Below are positions 23,978 to 32,210 of a DNA stretch of 64,000 nucleotides, one piece after another. Position 1 is the first letter of the stretch. Each line of letters starts with the position of its first letter. The position numbers and the translations under genes were made by a program. Source of the DNA: Mycolicibacterium sphagni (GTDB lineage: Bacteria; Actinomycetota; Actinomycetes; Mycobacteriales; Mycobacteriaceae); the NCBI RefSeq assembly GCF_002250655.1, contig NZ_NOZR01000003.1, positions 248,001-312,000 on the forward strand. The letters run 5' to 3'. The notes under the pieces are model-generated. The model saw only the letters and a list, made by a program, of their open reading frames with translations, did not search any database and was not told the DNA's origin.

Positions 23978-24050
23978 GCCCCCATCGTCTAGTGGCCTAG
24001 GACGCCGCCCTTTCACGGCGGTAGCACGGGTTCGAATCCCGTTGGGGGTA
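23978..24050 (+). tRNA. tRNA-Glu (TTC)
   Basis: Complete 73-nt cloverleaf with acceptor GCCCCCA paired to TGGGGGT, anticodon TTC in CCTTTCACG, and T loop TTCGAAT. CCA is not encoded. It is the first intact host gene beyond the prophage and is divergent from the tRNA-Lys fragment. Confidence 0.97.
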
Positions 24051-24097
24051 CGCGCACGGCGGTAACGTCGGAGCGAGCAGTACATGCAGGAAAGTAA

Positions 24098-24174
24098 GGC
24101 CCTGTGGCGCAGTTGGTTAGCGCGCCGCCCTGTCACGGCGGAGGTCGCGGGTTCGAGTCCCGTCAGGGTCGCCA
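24098..24174 (+). tRNA. tRNA-Asp (GTC)
   Basis: Complete 77-nt cloverleaf including encoded CCA, with acceptor GGCCCTG/CAGGGTC, anticodon GTC in CCTGTCACG and T loop TTCGAGT. It lies 47 nt after tRNA-Glu, probably in one transcript. Confidence 0.97.
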
Positions 24175-24218
24175 TGCTTGTGGTGAGGCACTTGTCGATG
24201 GATTGAACAGTGCCTTCC

Positions 24219-24295
24219 GGCCAGGTAGCTCAGTTGGTACGAGCGTCCGCCTGAAAAGCGGAAGGTCGCCGGTTCGATCCCGGCCCTGGCCACCA
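24219..24295 (+). tRNA. tRNA-Phe (GAA)
   Basis: Complete 77-nt cloverleaf including encoded CCA, with acceptor GGCCAGG/CCTGGCC, anticodon GAA in CCTGAAAAG and T loop TTCGATC. Its 3' half (24249-24293) is repeated at 25019-25063. Confidence 0.97.
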
Positions 24296-24599
24296 GCGCG
24301 ACCGGAATGTGTCGGCTGTTCAAGGGCCTGTTGAGATCGAGTAGGTGACCGGTCAGGCCGATTGCGTAGTGCACGGTATGAAGGTGCTCCTGGGAGCGCC
24401 CGACTACATCTCGGCCGGCCAAACGCACACCAGCAGATGTGCGGGACCTTAGGTGCCGCTGAGGGTCCGCTGCCGACTCGGAGTTTGATGACCGCGAGTC
24501 GATCGACGGTTCTATTCTGTCCCTATCAGCGAGTGGCTCCCGGTCACCTGGACCAGTTCAAGGTCAGGCCACGAACAAGTCCGGAAAGCGGCGATTTAC
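24296..24599. other. Non-coding stretch after tRNA-Phe
   Basis: I see no supported gene or strong hairpin in these 304 bases. They form the left part of the 0.77 kb segment bounded by the two tRNA-Phe 3' halves and presumably contain the promoter of the small secreted-protein gene that follows. Confidence 0.6.
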
Positions 24600-24926
24600 A
24601 TGGACCGTCACCAGAACCTCCAGAAGAGCTCGGGTTCACGTAGGAGTCTGCTAGGGGCCGTTGTCGCCGGTGGCGCGCTAACGGTGCTCGGGTTCTTCGG
24701 ATTGACTCATCCGTCTTCAGCGAATCCGAACTTCGTCAATTCTGCAGACTCCGGGCATGAGACGAAGATGCCCGACTACTCGTCGCCGAGCGTGATGCCG
24801 TTCAACTTTGGTGCTACCACGACGACCCAGCCCACTGATGAACCCACGGCGCTGGCGACGTCGGTGGCCGTGCCGATCGTCACGCCGGGGGTTGTGAACT
24901 ACGCGGTGCCTGGCACCCATCACTGA
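24600..24926 (+). CDS. Small secreted protein of unknown function
   Basis: The 108-residue protein has a basic start, a hydrophobic core (LLGAVVAGGALTVLGFFG) and SSANP, a good signal peptidase I site near residue 40. The mature ~68 residues are Pro/Thr/Val-rich with no cysteine. No ortholog family is recognised. It is the only plausible gene in the segment between the two tRNA-Phe 3' halves, so it may have arrived with that segment. Confidence 0.65.
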   Translation: MDRHQNLQKSSGSRRSLLGAVVAGGALTVLGFFGLTHPSSANPNFVNSADSGHETKMPDYSSPSVMPFNFGATTTTQPTDEPTALATSVAVPIVTPGVVNYAVPGTHH

Positions 24927-25018
24927 GTAACGCCGCCCAGGTTTCGAGCGACGCTCGGCGAGTCTGCGACGGCATCTCCGACTGCGCGAGCCCAGTGGTC
25001 GGCCGTGGCGTGGTGGTT

Positions 25019-25063
25019 GCCTGAAAACCGGAAGGTCGCCGGTTCGAACCCGGTCCTGTCCAC
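25019..25063 (+). repeat. Second copy of the tRNA-Phe 3' half
   Basis: It matches 24249-24293 at 41 of 45 positions and keeps the anticodon loop sequence and full T arm, but no matching 5' half precedes it. This is the pattern left on the far side of an element integrated at a tRNA 3' end. Confidence 0.75.
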
Positions 25064-25203
25064 TTCGATCGGTTGCTGCCTCCTTTTGGCCATTCCGCCG
25101 TCTCCCTTGACACCTAGGTCCCGGTCGACCTCCCGCGGCTCTTGCCGTATGCCTTACAGTAGACGCGACTTGAGTGGATCCGCGCGAGCGATCTGGAGGC
25201 CGA

Positions 25204-25974
25204 ATGTCGGGAAGTGCTGCGCAACGGGCGGTTGTCATCGGTGGTGCTTCGGGGATCGGCTGGGCGGTGGCCAGGGGACTGGCCGCCACCGGGCGACAGG
25301 TCACCGTCGCCGACCTAAACGCCGAGGGGGCGCACGAGCGGGCCGCCGAACTCGGCGCACCGCATGACGCCGCCGGGGTGGACGTCACCGACGAAGCCAG
25401 CGTCGCCGCGCTGTTCGAACGGGCCGGTCAGGTCGACATCGTGGTGAACACTGCGGGATTCGGCGGCTTCGGCCGCATCACCGAACAACCTGTCGAAGAC
25501 TTCCGTGCGATCGTCGACTGCTGCCTCACCGGTGGGTTCATCGTGATGAAGTACGCCGGCCGGCACCTGCGCGACAGGGGATCGCTGGTCGCGATCACCT
25601 CGTTGAACGCCCGGCTGGCCGCGCCCGGCATGAGCGCCTACTGCTCGGCCAAGGCCGGCCTGGCCATGCTGACGCAGGTCGGCGCCCTCGAACTCGGCAC
25701 GCGCGGGATCCGGGTCAACGCCGTCTCGCCGGGTTTCGTCCACACCCCGCTGACCGAATTGGTGACCCTGGCCGACGGTGTCCTCGAGGACTACATCGAG
25801 AACACCCCGCTCGGCCGGGTGGGTGTGCCCGAAGACGTCGCCGAGGCGGTGCTGTTCCTCTGCTCGGACAACGCATCCTGGCTCACCGGCGAAGTTCTCG
25901 ACCTCAACGGCGGAGCCCACCTCAAGCGCTATCCCGATGTGCTCGCTCACGTCGATCGGATGGCCTCGGCGTGA
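25204..25974 (+). CDS. Short-chain dehydrogenase/reductase
   Basis: The 256-residue classical SDR has the NAD(P) motif GGASGIG (~14-20), Asp in VTVADLN (favouring NAD), NTAG, Ser in AITSLN, and active-site YCSAK. It interconverts an alcohol and a ketone on an unknown substrate. The ATG at 25204 is preferred over an upstream in-frame ATG because the Rossmann fold starts just after it. It heads a five-gene operon and overlaps the next SDR by 4 nt (GTGA). Confidence 0.88.
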   Translation: MSGSAAQRAVVIGGASGIGWAVARGLAATGRQVTVADLNAEGAHERAAELGAPHDAAGVDVTDEASVAALFERAGQVDIVVNTAGFGGFGRITEQPVEDFRAIVDCCLTGGFIVMKYAGRHLRDRGSLVAITSLNARLAAPGMSAYCSAKAGLAMLTQVGALELGTRGIRVNAVSPGFVHTPLTELVTLADGVLEDYIENTPLGRVGVPEDVAEAVLFLCSDNASWLTGEVLDLNGGAHLKRYPDVLAHVDRMASA

Positions 25975-26798
25975 CGCGGTTCGACGGCAAGCAGGCGATC
26001 GTCACCGGGGCCGGCTCGGGAATCGGCGCCGCACTGTGCCGAGCACTGGCCAATGCCGGCGCCGACGTGCTGTGCACCGATATCGACGGCGAGGCCGCTG
26101 AGCGCACCGCCGCATCGCTGACCAAACCAGGGACGGCCCTCGCCCTCGACGTCACCGACGCGGCCGCCGTCCAGCGTGCGGTCGACGACGTCGTCGCGCG
26201 CACCGGCCGTATCGACTTGCTGTTCAACAACGCCGGTATCACCTGGGGCGGCGACACCGAACTGCTCACCCTGGATCAGTGGAACGCCATCATCGATGTG
26301 AACATCCGTGGCGTCGTGCACGGGGTGCATGCCACCTACCCCCACATGATTCGCCAAAAGAGTGGCCACATCGTCAACACCTCGTCGATGGCAGGCCTGG
26401 CGGCAGCGGGCCGCATCACCAGCTACGTGATGACCAAGCACGCTGTGGTGGGACTGACGCTCGCGCTGCGCACCGAGGCGGCCGGCCACGGAGTCGGCGT
26501 GATGGCCATCTGCCCCACCGCTGTCGACACCCCGATTCTGGACAAGGGCTGGCTCGGCGACTTCAACGGCCGCGAGTTCTATCAAATGGGCCAGCGCAAT
26601 GCGACGTTCTATAGCCCCGATCGGCTGGCCGCCGATACGCTCCGGGCAATCGAACGCAACAAGGCCCTTCTGGTCGCACCCCGTCAGGCGCACGCGGCAT
26701 GGCTTTTCGCGCGCCTGGCACCTGGCTTGCTCAACCGGATGGCCGTGCGCTTCGTCGACCGACAACGCACCGCCGATAGAAGGCAGCCGACACCATGA
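25971..26798 (+). CDS. Short-chain dehydrogenase/reductase
   Basis: The 275-residue SDR has TGAGSGIG, LFNNAGIT, Ser in NTSSMAG and active-site YVMTK. A C-terminal extension of ~25 residues rich in hydrophobic and Arg residues may contact the membrane, as in mycobacterial SDRs acting on lipids. The GTG start overlaps the preceding gene by 4 nt and the gene overlaps the following one by 4 nt, so all are co-translated. Substrate unknown. Confidence 0.87.
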   Translation: MTRFDGKQAIVTGAGSGIGAALCRALANAGADVLCTDIDGEAAERTAASLTKPGTALALDVTDAAAVQRAVDDVVARTGRIDLLFNNAGITWGGDTELLTLDQWNAIIDVNIRGVVHGVHATYPHMIRQKSGHIVNTSSMAGLAAAGRITSYVMTKHAVVGLTLALRTEAAGHGVGVMAICPTAVDTPILDKGWLGDFNGREFYQMGQRNATFYSPDRLAADTLRAIERNKALLVAPRQAHAAWLFARLAPGLLNRMAVRFVDRQRTADRRQPTP

Positions 26799-27868
26799 GC
26801 GCGCCGACCGCGATCCCCCGCTACCCCTCTGATGTCTCCGGCAGCTGGTTGGCAGGTGTTCTCAGCCGGCCCGGCACGCCCGTCGAAATCGAAACCGTCG
26901 ATGTGACACCGGTGGGCACCGGTCAGACCGGCGCCACCTACCGCATCGCGGCCACCTACGCCACCAATCCCGGCGATCTGCCCGCCAGCTTTGTCCTGAA
27001 ACTGCCCGCGGGCGACGACGCCGTCCGCGACCGGGTGACACTCGGCTACCGCAGCGAGTGCGCGTTCTATCAGTCCGTCGCCGAGCGGGTGACGATCCCG
27101 GTCCCGCAGTGCTACCACGTCGAGATCGCTGACGAGGGCGCGAATTACGCGCTATTGCTGGCTGATCAGGCCCCGGCCGTGCAGGGCGATCAGATCGCCG
27201 GATGCGGCCTGACGCAGGCGCGACTTGCGGTGCGTGCCCTGGCGGGTCTGCACGGGCCGACGTGGTGTGATCCGAACTGGCAGACCTTCCCCGGGCTGGC
27301 GATGTCGGTCGTGGGTGAGGACGCCATTCGCGGCCTCGGTGACATCTCGAAGATGGCCGCCGGTATCACCATCGAGAAGCTCGGGGCCAGGCTGAGCCCA
27401 CAGGACTCCGAAACACTGCTCGCGGCAATGGATCTGGTGACGCCCTGGCTACAGGGCGCGCCCGATCGGTTCGCCCTGTTGCACGGTGACTACCGGCTGG
27501 ACAACCTGCTCTTCGACGGCGAACGGGTCAGCGTGGTCGACTGGCAGACACTGGGCGTCGGGCTGGCCGGGCGAGACCTGGCGTATTTCATGGGAACCAG
27601 CCTGGAACCAGACTTGAGGGCCGAGGCCGAGAAGGATCTGGTCGCCGACTATCACCGTGCCCTGCTCGATACCGGCGTCAGCGGCTACGACGAGGCGAGC
27701 TGTTGGCAGGACTACCTGCTGGGCATGATCCAGGTTCCCCTGATCTCGGCGCTGGGCTGCGCGTTCGCGGTGGAAACCGAACGTGGCGACGACATGATGG
27801 CGGCGATGCTGCGCCGGGGCTGCGCGGCTATCCGCGATCTGGGCACACTCGAACTGATCACGAGCTAG
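26795..27868 (+). CDS. Phosphotransferase (APH/ecdysteroid kinase-like fold)
   Basis: The 357-residue protein has the kinase-like catalytic loop HGDYRLDNLLF (Asp and Asn positions intact) and VVDWQ, the DFG-equivalent metal-binding Asp, followed by GRDLAYFMG. The N-lobe is less conserved (FVLKLPAGDD contains the candidate ATP-binding Lys). Such kinases in mycobacterial catabolic clusters probably phosphorylate a small hydroxyl compound; antibiotic resistance is unlikely in this context. It overlaps neighbours by 4 nt on the 5' side and is followed closely by a monooxygenase. Confidence 0.8.
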   Translation: MSAPTAIPRYPSDVSGSWLAGVLSRPGTPVEIETVDVTPVGTGQTGATYRIAATYATNPGDLPASFVLKLPAGDDAVRDRVTLGYRSECAFYQSVAERVTIPVPQCYHVEIADEGANYALLLADQAPAVQGDQIAGCGLTQARLAVRALAGLHGPTWCDPNWQTFPGLAMSVVGEDAIRGLGDISKMAAGITIEKLGARLSPQDSETLLAAMDLVTPWLQGAPDRFALLHGDYRLDNLLFDGERVSVVDWQTLGVGLAGRDLAYFMGTSLEPDLRAEAEKDLVADYHRALLDTGVSGYDEASCWQDYLLGMIQVPLISALGCAFAVETERGDDMMAAMLRRGCAAIRDLGTLELITS

Positions 27869-27876
27869 GAGCACAC

Positions 27877-29229
27877 GTGGGCGTAACCATGCCGCGCACC
27901 GCCATCATTGGCGCAGGCGTCTCCGGGTTGACGGCGGGCAAGATGCTCAAGGACTATCGCGTGCCCTACACCACCTTCGAGTTGTCCGACCGTGTCGGCG
28001 GCAACTGGGCTTTCGCCAACCCCAACGGGCTGAGTAGTGCCTATCGGTCGCTGCACATCGACACCTCCAAAGAACGGTTGTCGTTCAAGGACTTTCCCAT
28101 CCCCGAGCATTTCCCGTCGTTCCCGCACCACAGCGATATCAAGGATTACCTGGATTGCTATGCCGAGACCTTCGGCCTGCTGGAGAACATCGAGTTCAAC
28201 AACGGTGTCCGGCGCGCGGTCCGCAACGGCGACGGCCACTGGGACATCACGGACAGCCGCGGGACGACGCGCGAATTCGACCTGTTGGTCGTCGGCAACG
28301 GCCACCACTGGGACGCCCGCTACCCGGATTTCCCTGGTGAATTCACTGGCGAGACAATTCATTCCCACCACTACATCGATCCGCAGACCCCGCTGAACCT
28401 GACCGGCAAGCGGATTCTCGTGGTCGGCATCGGCAACAGCGCCGCCGATATCACCGTGGAGCTGTCCTCCAAGACGTTGCAGAACACCGTGACTCTGTCC
28501 ACGCGTTCGAGTGCCTGGATCGTGCCGAAGTACATCGCCGGCCGCCCCGGTGACACCATCTGGCGTACATCGCCCTACATTCCGTTGGCCTGGCAGCGCA
28601 AAGCGATTCAACTGGTGGCGCCCGCCATGGGCATCGATCCCCAGCTGTACGGCCTGCCTGCCCCGAACCACAAACTCTTCGAAGCGCACCCGACCCAGTC
28701 CGTCGAGCTGCCGTTGCGGTTGGGCTCCGGTGACGTGATCCCCAAACCGAACGTCAACCGCTTCGACGGGGACACCGTTTATTTCGAAGACGGCACCAGC
28801 GCTGTTTTCGACGTCATCGTCTACGCCACCGGCTACAACATCACCTTCCCGTTCTTCGATCCTGATTTCGTCAGCGCGCCGGACAATGCCATCCGGCTCT
28901 ACAAGCGAATGTTCAAGCCGGGCATGGACAATCTGGTGTTCATCGGTTTCGCCCAGGCGGTGCCCACACTGTTCCCGTTCATCGAATGCCAGGCGAAGCT
29001 GCTGGCGGCCTACGCGGTCGGGCGCTATGCCCTGCCGCCAACCGCGGAGATGGAACGGGTCATCGATGCCGACCAGAAGCTCTACGTGGGGCACTGCACC
29101 GACCGCCCCCGGCACACCCAGCAGGTCGACTACTTCCATTACGATCACGACATCCGCACCCGCGAACTGCCGGCGGGCGTGCGCCGGGCTGAATTGCGTC
29201 GCCGTCGCGCGCAAGGGGTTGCCGTATGA
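27877..29229 (+). CDS. Flavin-containing monooxygenase
   Basis: The 450-residue class B flavoprotein has the FAD motif GAGVSGL (~8-14), GGNW, the monooxygenase fingerprint FTGETIHSHHY, the NADPH motif GIGNSA and YATGYN. It uses NADPH and O2 to oxidise a carbonyl, amine or sulfur compound. The GTG at 27877 follows GGAG by 5 nt; ATG at 27889 is an alternative. It overlaps the downstream hydrolase (ATGA), a pairing that would suit ester or lactone formation followed by hydrolysis. Confidence 0.87.
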   Translation: MGVTMPRTAIIGAGVSGLTAGKMLKDYRVPYTTFELSDRVGGNWAFANPNGLSSAYRSLHIDTSKERLSFKDFPIPEHFPSFPHHSDIKDYLDCYAETFGLLENIEFNNGVRRAVRNGDGHWDITDSRGTTREFDLLVVGNGHHWDARYPDFPGEFTGETIHSHHYIDPQTPLNLTGKRILVVGIGNSAADITVELSSKTLQNTVTLSTRSSAWIVPKYIAGRPGDTIWRTSPYIPLAWQRKAIQLVAPAMGIDPQLYGLPAPNHKLFEAHPTQSVELPLRLGSGDVIPKPNVNRFDGDTVYFEDGTSAVFDVIVYATGYNITFPFFDPDFVSAPDNAIRLYKRMFKPGMDNLVFIGFAQAVPTLFPFIECQAKLLAAYAVGRYALPPTAEMERVIDADQKLYVGHCTDRPRHTQQVDYFHYDHDIRTRELPAGVRRAELRRRRAQGVAV

Positions 29230-30170
29230 GCCGCACCGACATCACCTTCGACTCCAGCGGCGTGCACTGCAGCGCTTGGCATTTCCCCGGCGAGGGTGAC
29301 GCCGTCGCGAGCCCGTCCGGGCGCCCGGTGGTGGTGATGGGACACGGCTTCGGGGGAACCAAGGACTCCGGTCTCGAGCCGTTCGCCGAGCGGATCAGCG
29401 CTGACGGCGTCGACGTGCTGGCCTTCGATTACCGCGGTTTCGGGGCCTCGGAAGGCACACCGCGGCAGACGGTTTCGGTCGCGGCGCAGATCGGTGACTT
29501 CGAGGCGGCGATCGCCGCGGCCCAACGACTGCCGGGGGTCGACCCGAACCGGATCGTACTGTGGGGTTCGTCGATGTCAGGGGGGCACGTGTTTCGGGTG
29601 GCCGCCGACCGTACCGACGTCGCCGGCGTCATCGCGATGACGCCGCTGACCAGTGGGGTGGCGGTCAGCCGGGCAGCGGTCGAACATCGCGACGTCGCAC
29701 AAGCTTTGAAATGGACAGTGGTAGGTGTCAAGAGCCGCATCGATGTGGCCCGCGGCCGCCGGCCGACGCTGATGCCCCTGGTCGCCCATCCCGGTGAGCC
29801 CGGGGCGCTGGCCCTTGACGGTGCCTACGAGAGCTACACCGCGATGGCCGGGCCCACCTGGCGCAACGAGGTCGATTCTGCGGTGGGCCTGCAGATCGCC
29901 TCGATCCGTACGGCGGACGCCGCCAAGCGATTACGGTGCCCGCTGCTGGTCCAGATCGCGGACTTCGACCGCTACGTCCCTGCCGAATCGGTGGTCAAGA
30001 CCGCGATCCTCGGCAGGGGAGAGGTGCACCACTATCCCTGCGACCATTTCGACGTCTGGCCGGGCCACGACTGGTTCGACAAGGCTGCCGATGACCAGGT
30101 GGCGTTCTTGCGCCGGGCGCTGCTCAATACTTCGTCGAGCCCTGATCGACTGAAATTGCCTCAGCGGTAA
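29226..30170 (+). CDS. Alpha/beta hydrolase
   Basis: The 314-residue hydrolase has the oxyanion segment GHGFGGTKDSG and nucleophile elbow WGSSMSGG (Ser in a G-x-S-x-S variant). Asp in ADFDRYVP and His in CDHFDVW complete the triad. The family includes peptidase S15-like esterases. The ATG overlaps the monooxygenase stop. The 3' end overlaps the convergent SDR gene by 47 bp. The likely job is cleaving the ester made by the monooxygenase, by inference from coupling. Confidence 0.85.
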   Translation: MSRTDITFDSSGVHCSAWHFPGEGDAVASPSGRPVVVMGHGFGGTKDSGLEPFAERISADGVDVLAFDYRGFGASEGTPRQTVSVAAQIGDFEAAIAAAQRLPGVDPNRIVLWGSSMSGGHVFRVAADRTDVAGVIAMTPLTSGVAVSRAAVEHRDVAQALKWTVVGVKSRIDVARGRRPTLMPLVAHPGEPGALALDGAYESYTAMAGPTWRNEVDSAVGLQIASIRTADAAKRLRCPLLVQIADFDRYVPAESVVKTAILGRGEVHHYPCDHFDVWPGHDWFDKAADDQVAFLRRALLNTSSSPDRLKLPQR

Positions 30171-30945
30171 TCAATTTCGCATCATCGCTGGCCAGAAAAC
30201 ACACCGTGTCGGCGATGTCCTCCGGCTCGGCGATGTAGACCGGCAGGAACGGCAGCATCATATTGTTGAGAGCCGGGTTGGTCTCCATCGCTTTGCCCAG
30301 CGCGGCCACCATGTCCCCGGTACCCATATCGGTGTTGACCGGGCCGGGATGCACGCTGTTGACCCTGATGCTGTGCTTGCCGAGTTCAGCGGCGAACGCC
30401 CGCGCCATGCCGGTCACCGCGTGCTTGCTCGCGGTGTAGTGCACCATGAACGGCTGCAGCTTGATACCGGCCGCCGAGCTGATCAGGACGATCGACCCGC
30501 CTCGTCCTCCGTCAATGATCGCCGGTGCCCCCGCCATCACGGTGTTCCAGGTCCCAGTCACGTTGACGTCCATGACATCCTGGAAAGCCTGCGGGGTGAT
30601 CTCGTCCCACGCAGACGGTGAGGTGATACCCGCGTTGGCGACGATGATGTCCAGCCGGCCCAGCTTGGCCACGCCGTCTCGAACAACGTCCTTGAGGCCC
30701 TCGAGATCGCGGATGTCGACGACGGCCGACACCATGCGTTGCCCCGTAGCCTCGACCAGACGCACGGTCTCGGCCAGGTCCTCCGGCGAAGCCGGGTTGT
30801 ACGGAACGCACTCCGGCAGCTTGCCCGCGATGTCCACAGCGATGATGTCGGCCCCTTCGCGAGCCATCTTCACCGCGTGAGCGCGGCCCTGACCGCGGGC
30901 GGCCCCGGTGATGAACGCGACCTTGTCGCTGAGCTTGCCTGTCAT
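30124..30945 (-). CDS. Mycofactocin-coupled SDR family oxidoreductase
   Basis: The 273-residue SDR has the longer glycine-rich segment TGAARGQGRAHAVKMAREGA typical of the mycofactocin-dependent SDR group, then VANAGI, Ser in ISSAAG, and YTASK. Members hold NAD tightly and pass electrons to the peptide-derived cofactor mycofactocin, so they need the mft genes elsewhere in the genome. ATG at 30945 overlaps the upstream acyl-CoA dehydrogenase stop. Substrate is probably a secondary alcohol of the local pathway. Confidence 0.85.
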   Translation of the reverse strand: MTGKLSDKVAFITGAARGQGRAHAVKMAREGADIIAVDIAGKLPECVPYNPASPEDLAETVRLVEATGQRMVSAVVDIRDLEGLKDVVRDGVAKLGRLDIIVANAGITSPSAWDEITPQAFQDVMDVNVTGTWNTVMAGAPAIIDGGRGGSIVLISSAAGIKLQPFMVHYTASKHAVTGMARAFAAELGKHSIRVNSVHPGPVNTDMGTGDMVAALGKAMETNPALNNMMLPFLPVYIAEPEDIADTVCFLASDDAKLITAEAISVDQGSTKY

Positions 30946-32117
30946 TGTTTGCGCTGCGCTTCCTTCACTAGTCCGCCGCCGATGATGAGTCGTTGAATTT
31001 CGCTGGTGCCCTCGTACAGTCGTAAAAGTCGCACCTCGCGATAGATCCGCTCGACGGGGACGCCACGCATATAGCCCGCTCCGCCGTGGACCTGGACCGC
31101 GAGGTCGGCGACGTTGCCCGCCATCTCGGTGCAGAACAGCTTGGCCACCGACGGCGCGATCCTGCGGTCCTCGTCGTCGACCCATTTGCGGGCCGCGTCG
31201 CGTACAAGTGCGCGCCCGGCCATCACCCCGGTCTGCTGATCGGCCAGCATCGCCTGTACCAGTTGGAAATTGCCGATCGGGGTGCCGCCCTGGGTCGCGG
31301 TCGCGGCGTAGGCGACCGACTCGTCGAGTGCGCGCTGGGCGGAGCCCACCGCCAGCGCGGCGATGTGGATGCGTCCCCGGGCCAGCGACGTCATAGCCGC
31401 CCGATACCCGATGTCCTCGCTGCCACCGATCAAGGTGTCGTCGCCGACCCGGACGTCGGTGAAGTTCACATCGGAGGTCCAGGCGCCTTCCTGACCCATC
31501 TTGGCGTCCTTGACGCCGATCTCGACGCCTTCAGTGTCCGCGGGCACCAGGAACACCGCGATGCCCGCGCCGTTGGCGTCGGCGGGCCTGGTGCGGGCGA
31601 ACACGATGAACAGGTTGGCCACCGGAGCATTGGTGATGTACTGCTTGCGGCCGTTGATCACCCAACTGTCACCGTCGCGAACGGCTTTCGTCTTCAATCC
31701 GGACGGGTTGGAGCCGGCGCCCGGCTCGGTCAGCGCGAACGACGCGACAACCTCGCCGGAGGCGATCGGCTCGAGCCAGCGTGCCTTCTGCTCGTCGGTG
31801 CCGAATCCGACTAGCACCTGCCCGGCGATGCCGTTGTTGGTACCGAACATCGACCGCAGCGCCAGACTCGTATAGCCCAGCTCCATCGCAAGTTCGACGT
31901 CCTGGGCGATGTTCAGTCCGAGCCCGCCCCACTCCTGCGGGATGGCGTAGCCGAAGAGACCCATTTTCTTGGCGTGGTCGCGCAGGTCGTCAGGCACGTT
32001 GTCCTCGGCGAGGATCTCCGCCTCGCGCGGCACCACGGCAGTGCGCACGAAGTGGCGTGTCTGCGCGAGGATCTCGCGGAAGTCGTCGTCGCTGACGTCG
32101 GACATCGAGCCGGTCAT
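30942..32117 (-). CDS. Acyl-CoA dehydrogenase
   Basis: The 391-residue FadE has FALTEPGAGSNPSG at the flavin/substrate face, RGRIHIAALAVG, and LYEGTSEIQR near the C-terminus with the catalytic Glu of the YEGT motif. It introduces the alpha,beta double bond into an acyl-CoA. ATG at 32117 is chosen because AAGGAG lies 5 nt upstream; ATG at 32156 has no such site. It is the first gene of a two-gene leftward unit with the mycofactocin SDR and is divergent from the 32,211 gene. Confidence 0.92.
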   Translation of the reverse strand: MTGSMSDVSDDDFREILAQTRHFVRTAVVPREAEILAEDNVPDDLRDHAKKMGLFGYAIPQEWGGLGLNIAQDVELAMELGYTSLALRSMFGTNNGIAGQVLVGFGTDEQKARWLEPIASGEVVASFALTEPGAGSNPSGLKTKAVRDGDSWVINGRKQYITNAPVANLFIVFARTRPADANGAGIAVFLVPADTEGVEIGVKDAKMGQEGAWTSDVNFTDVRVGDDTLIGGSEDIGYRAAMTSLARGRIHIAALAVGSAQRALDESVAYAATATQGGTPIGNFQLVQAMLADQQTGVMAGRALVRDAARKWVDDEDRRIAPSVAKLFCTEMAGNVADLAVQVHGGAGYMRGVPVERIYREVRLLRLYEGTSEIQRLIIGGGLVKEAQRKQ

Positions 32118-32151
32118 CAGGCTCCTTGGGTCGGGGGCGCTGGCTCTGGGG

Positions 32152-32170
32152 ATCATATATGAAATATGAT
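32152..32170. promoter_or_regulatory. Operator-like inverted repeat in a divergent promoter region
   Basis: Perfect 7-bp arms ATCATAT/ATATGAT flank a 5-bp centre, between the starts at 32117 (leftward) and 32211 (rightward). The GntR protein encoded at the end of the rightward unit is the obvious candidate ligand. Confidence 0.6.
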
Positions 32171-32210
32171 GTTGCCGATTCGGGGGTCCGTCGAGGAACA
32201 GGGAGATCAG

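Noticed and set aside
24362..24643. Forward open frame of 93 codons downstream of tRNA-Phe
   Set aside because: It has atypical composition (Pro/Arg/Ser scatter) and overlaps the better secreted-protein start in another frame; no ribosome site.
24927..25113. Possible complete tRNA around 25,000-25,063
   Set aside because: The anticodon-loop and T-arm half is good, but no matching acceptor strand or D arm is found upstream, so only a 3' half is present.
27865..29214. 449-codon reverse open frame over the flavin monooxygenase gene
   Set aside because: Long antisense frames are common in GC-rich DNA. The forward frame has FAD, NADPH and monooxygenase motifs; the reverse one has none.
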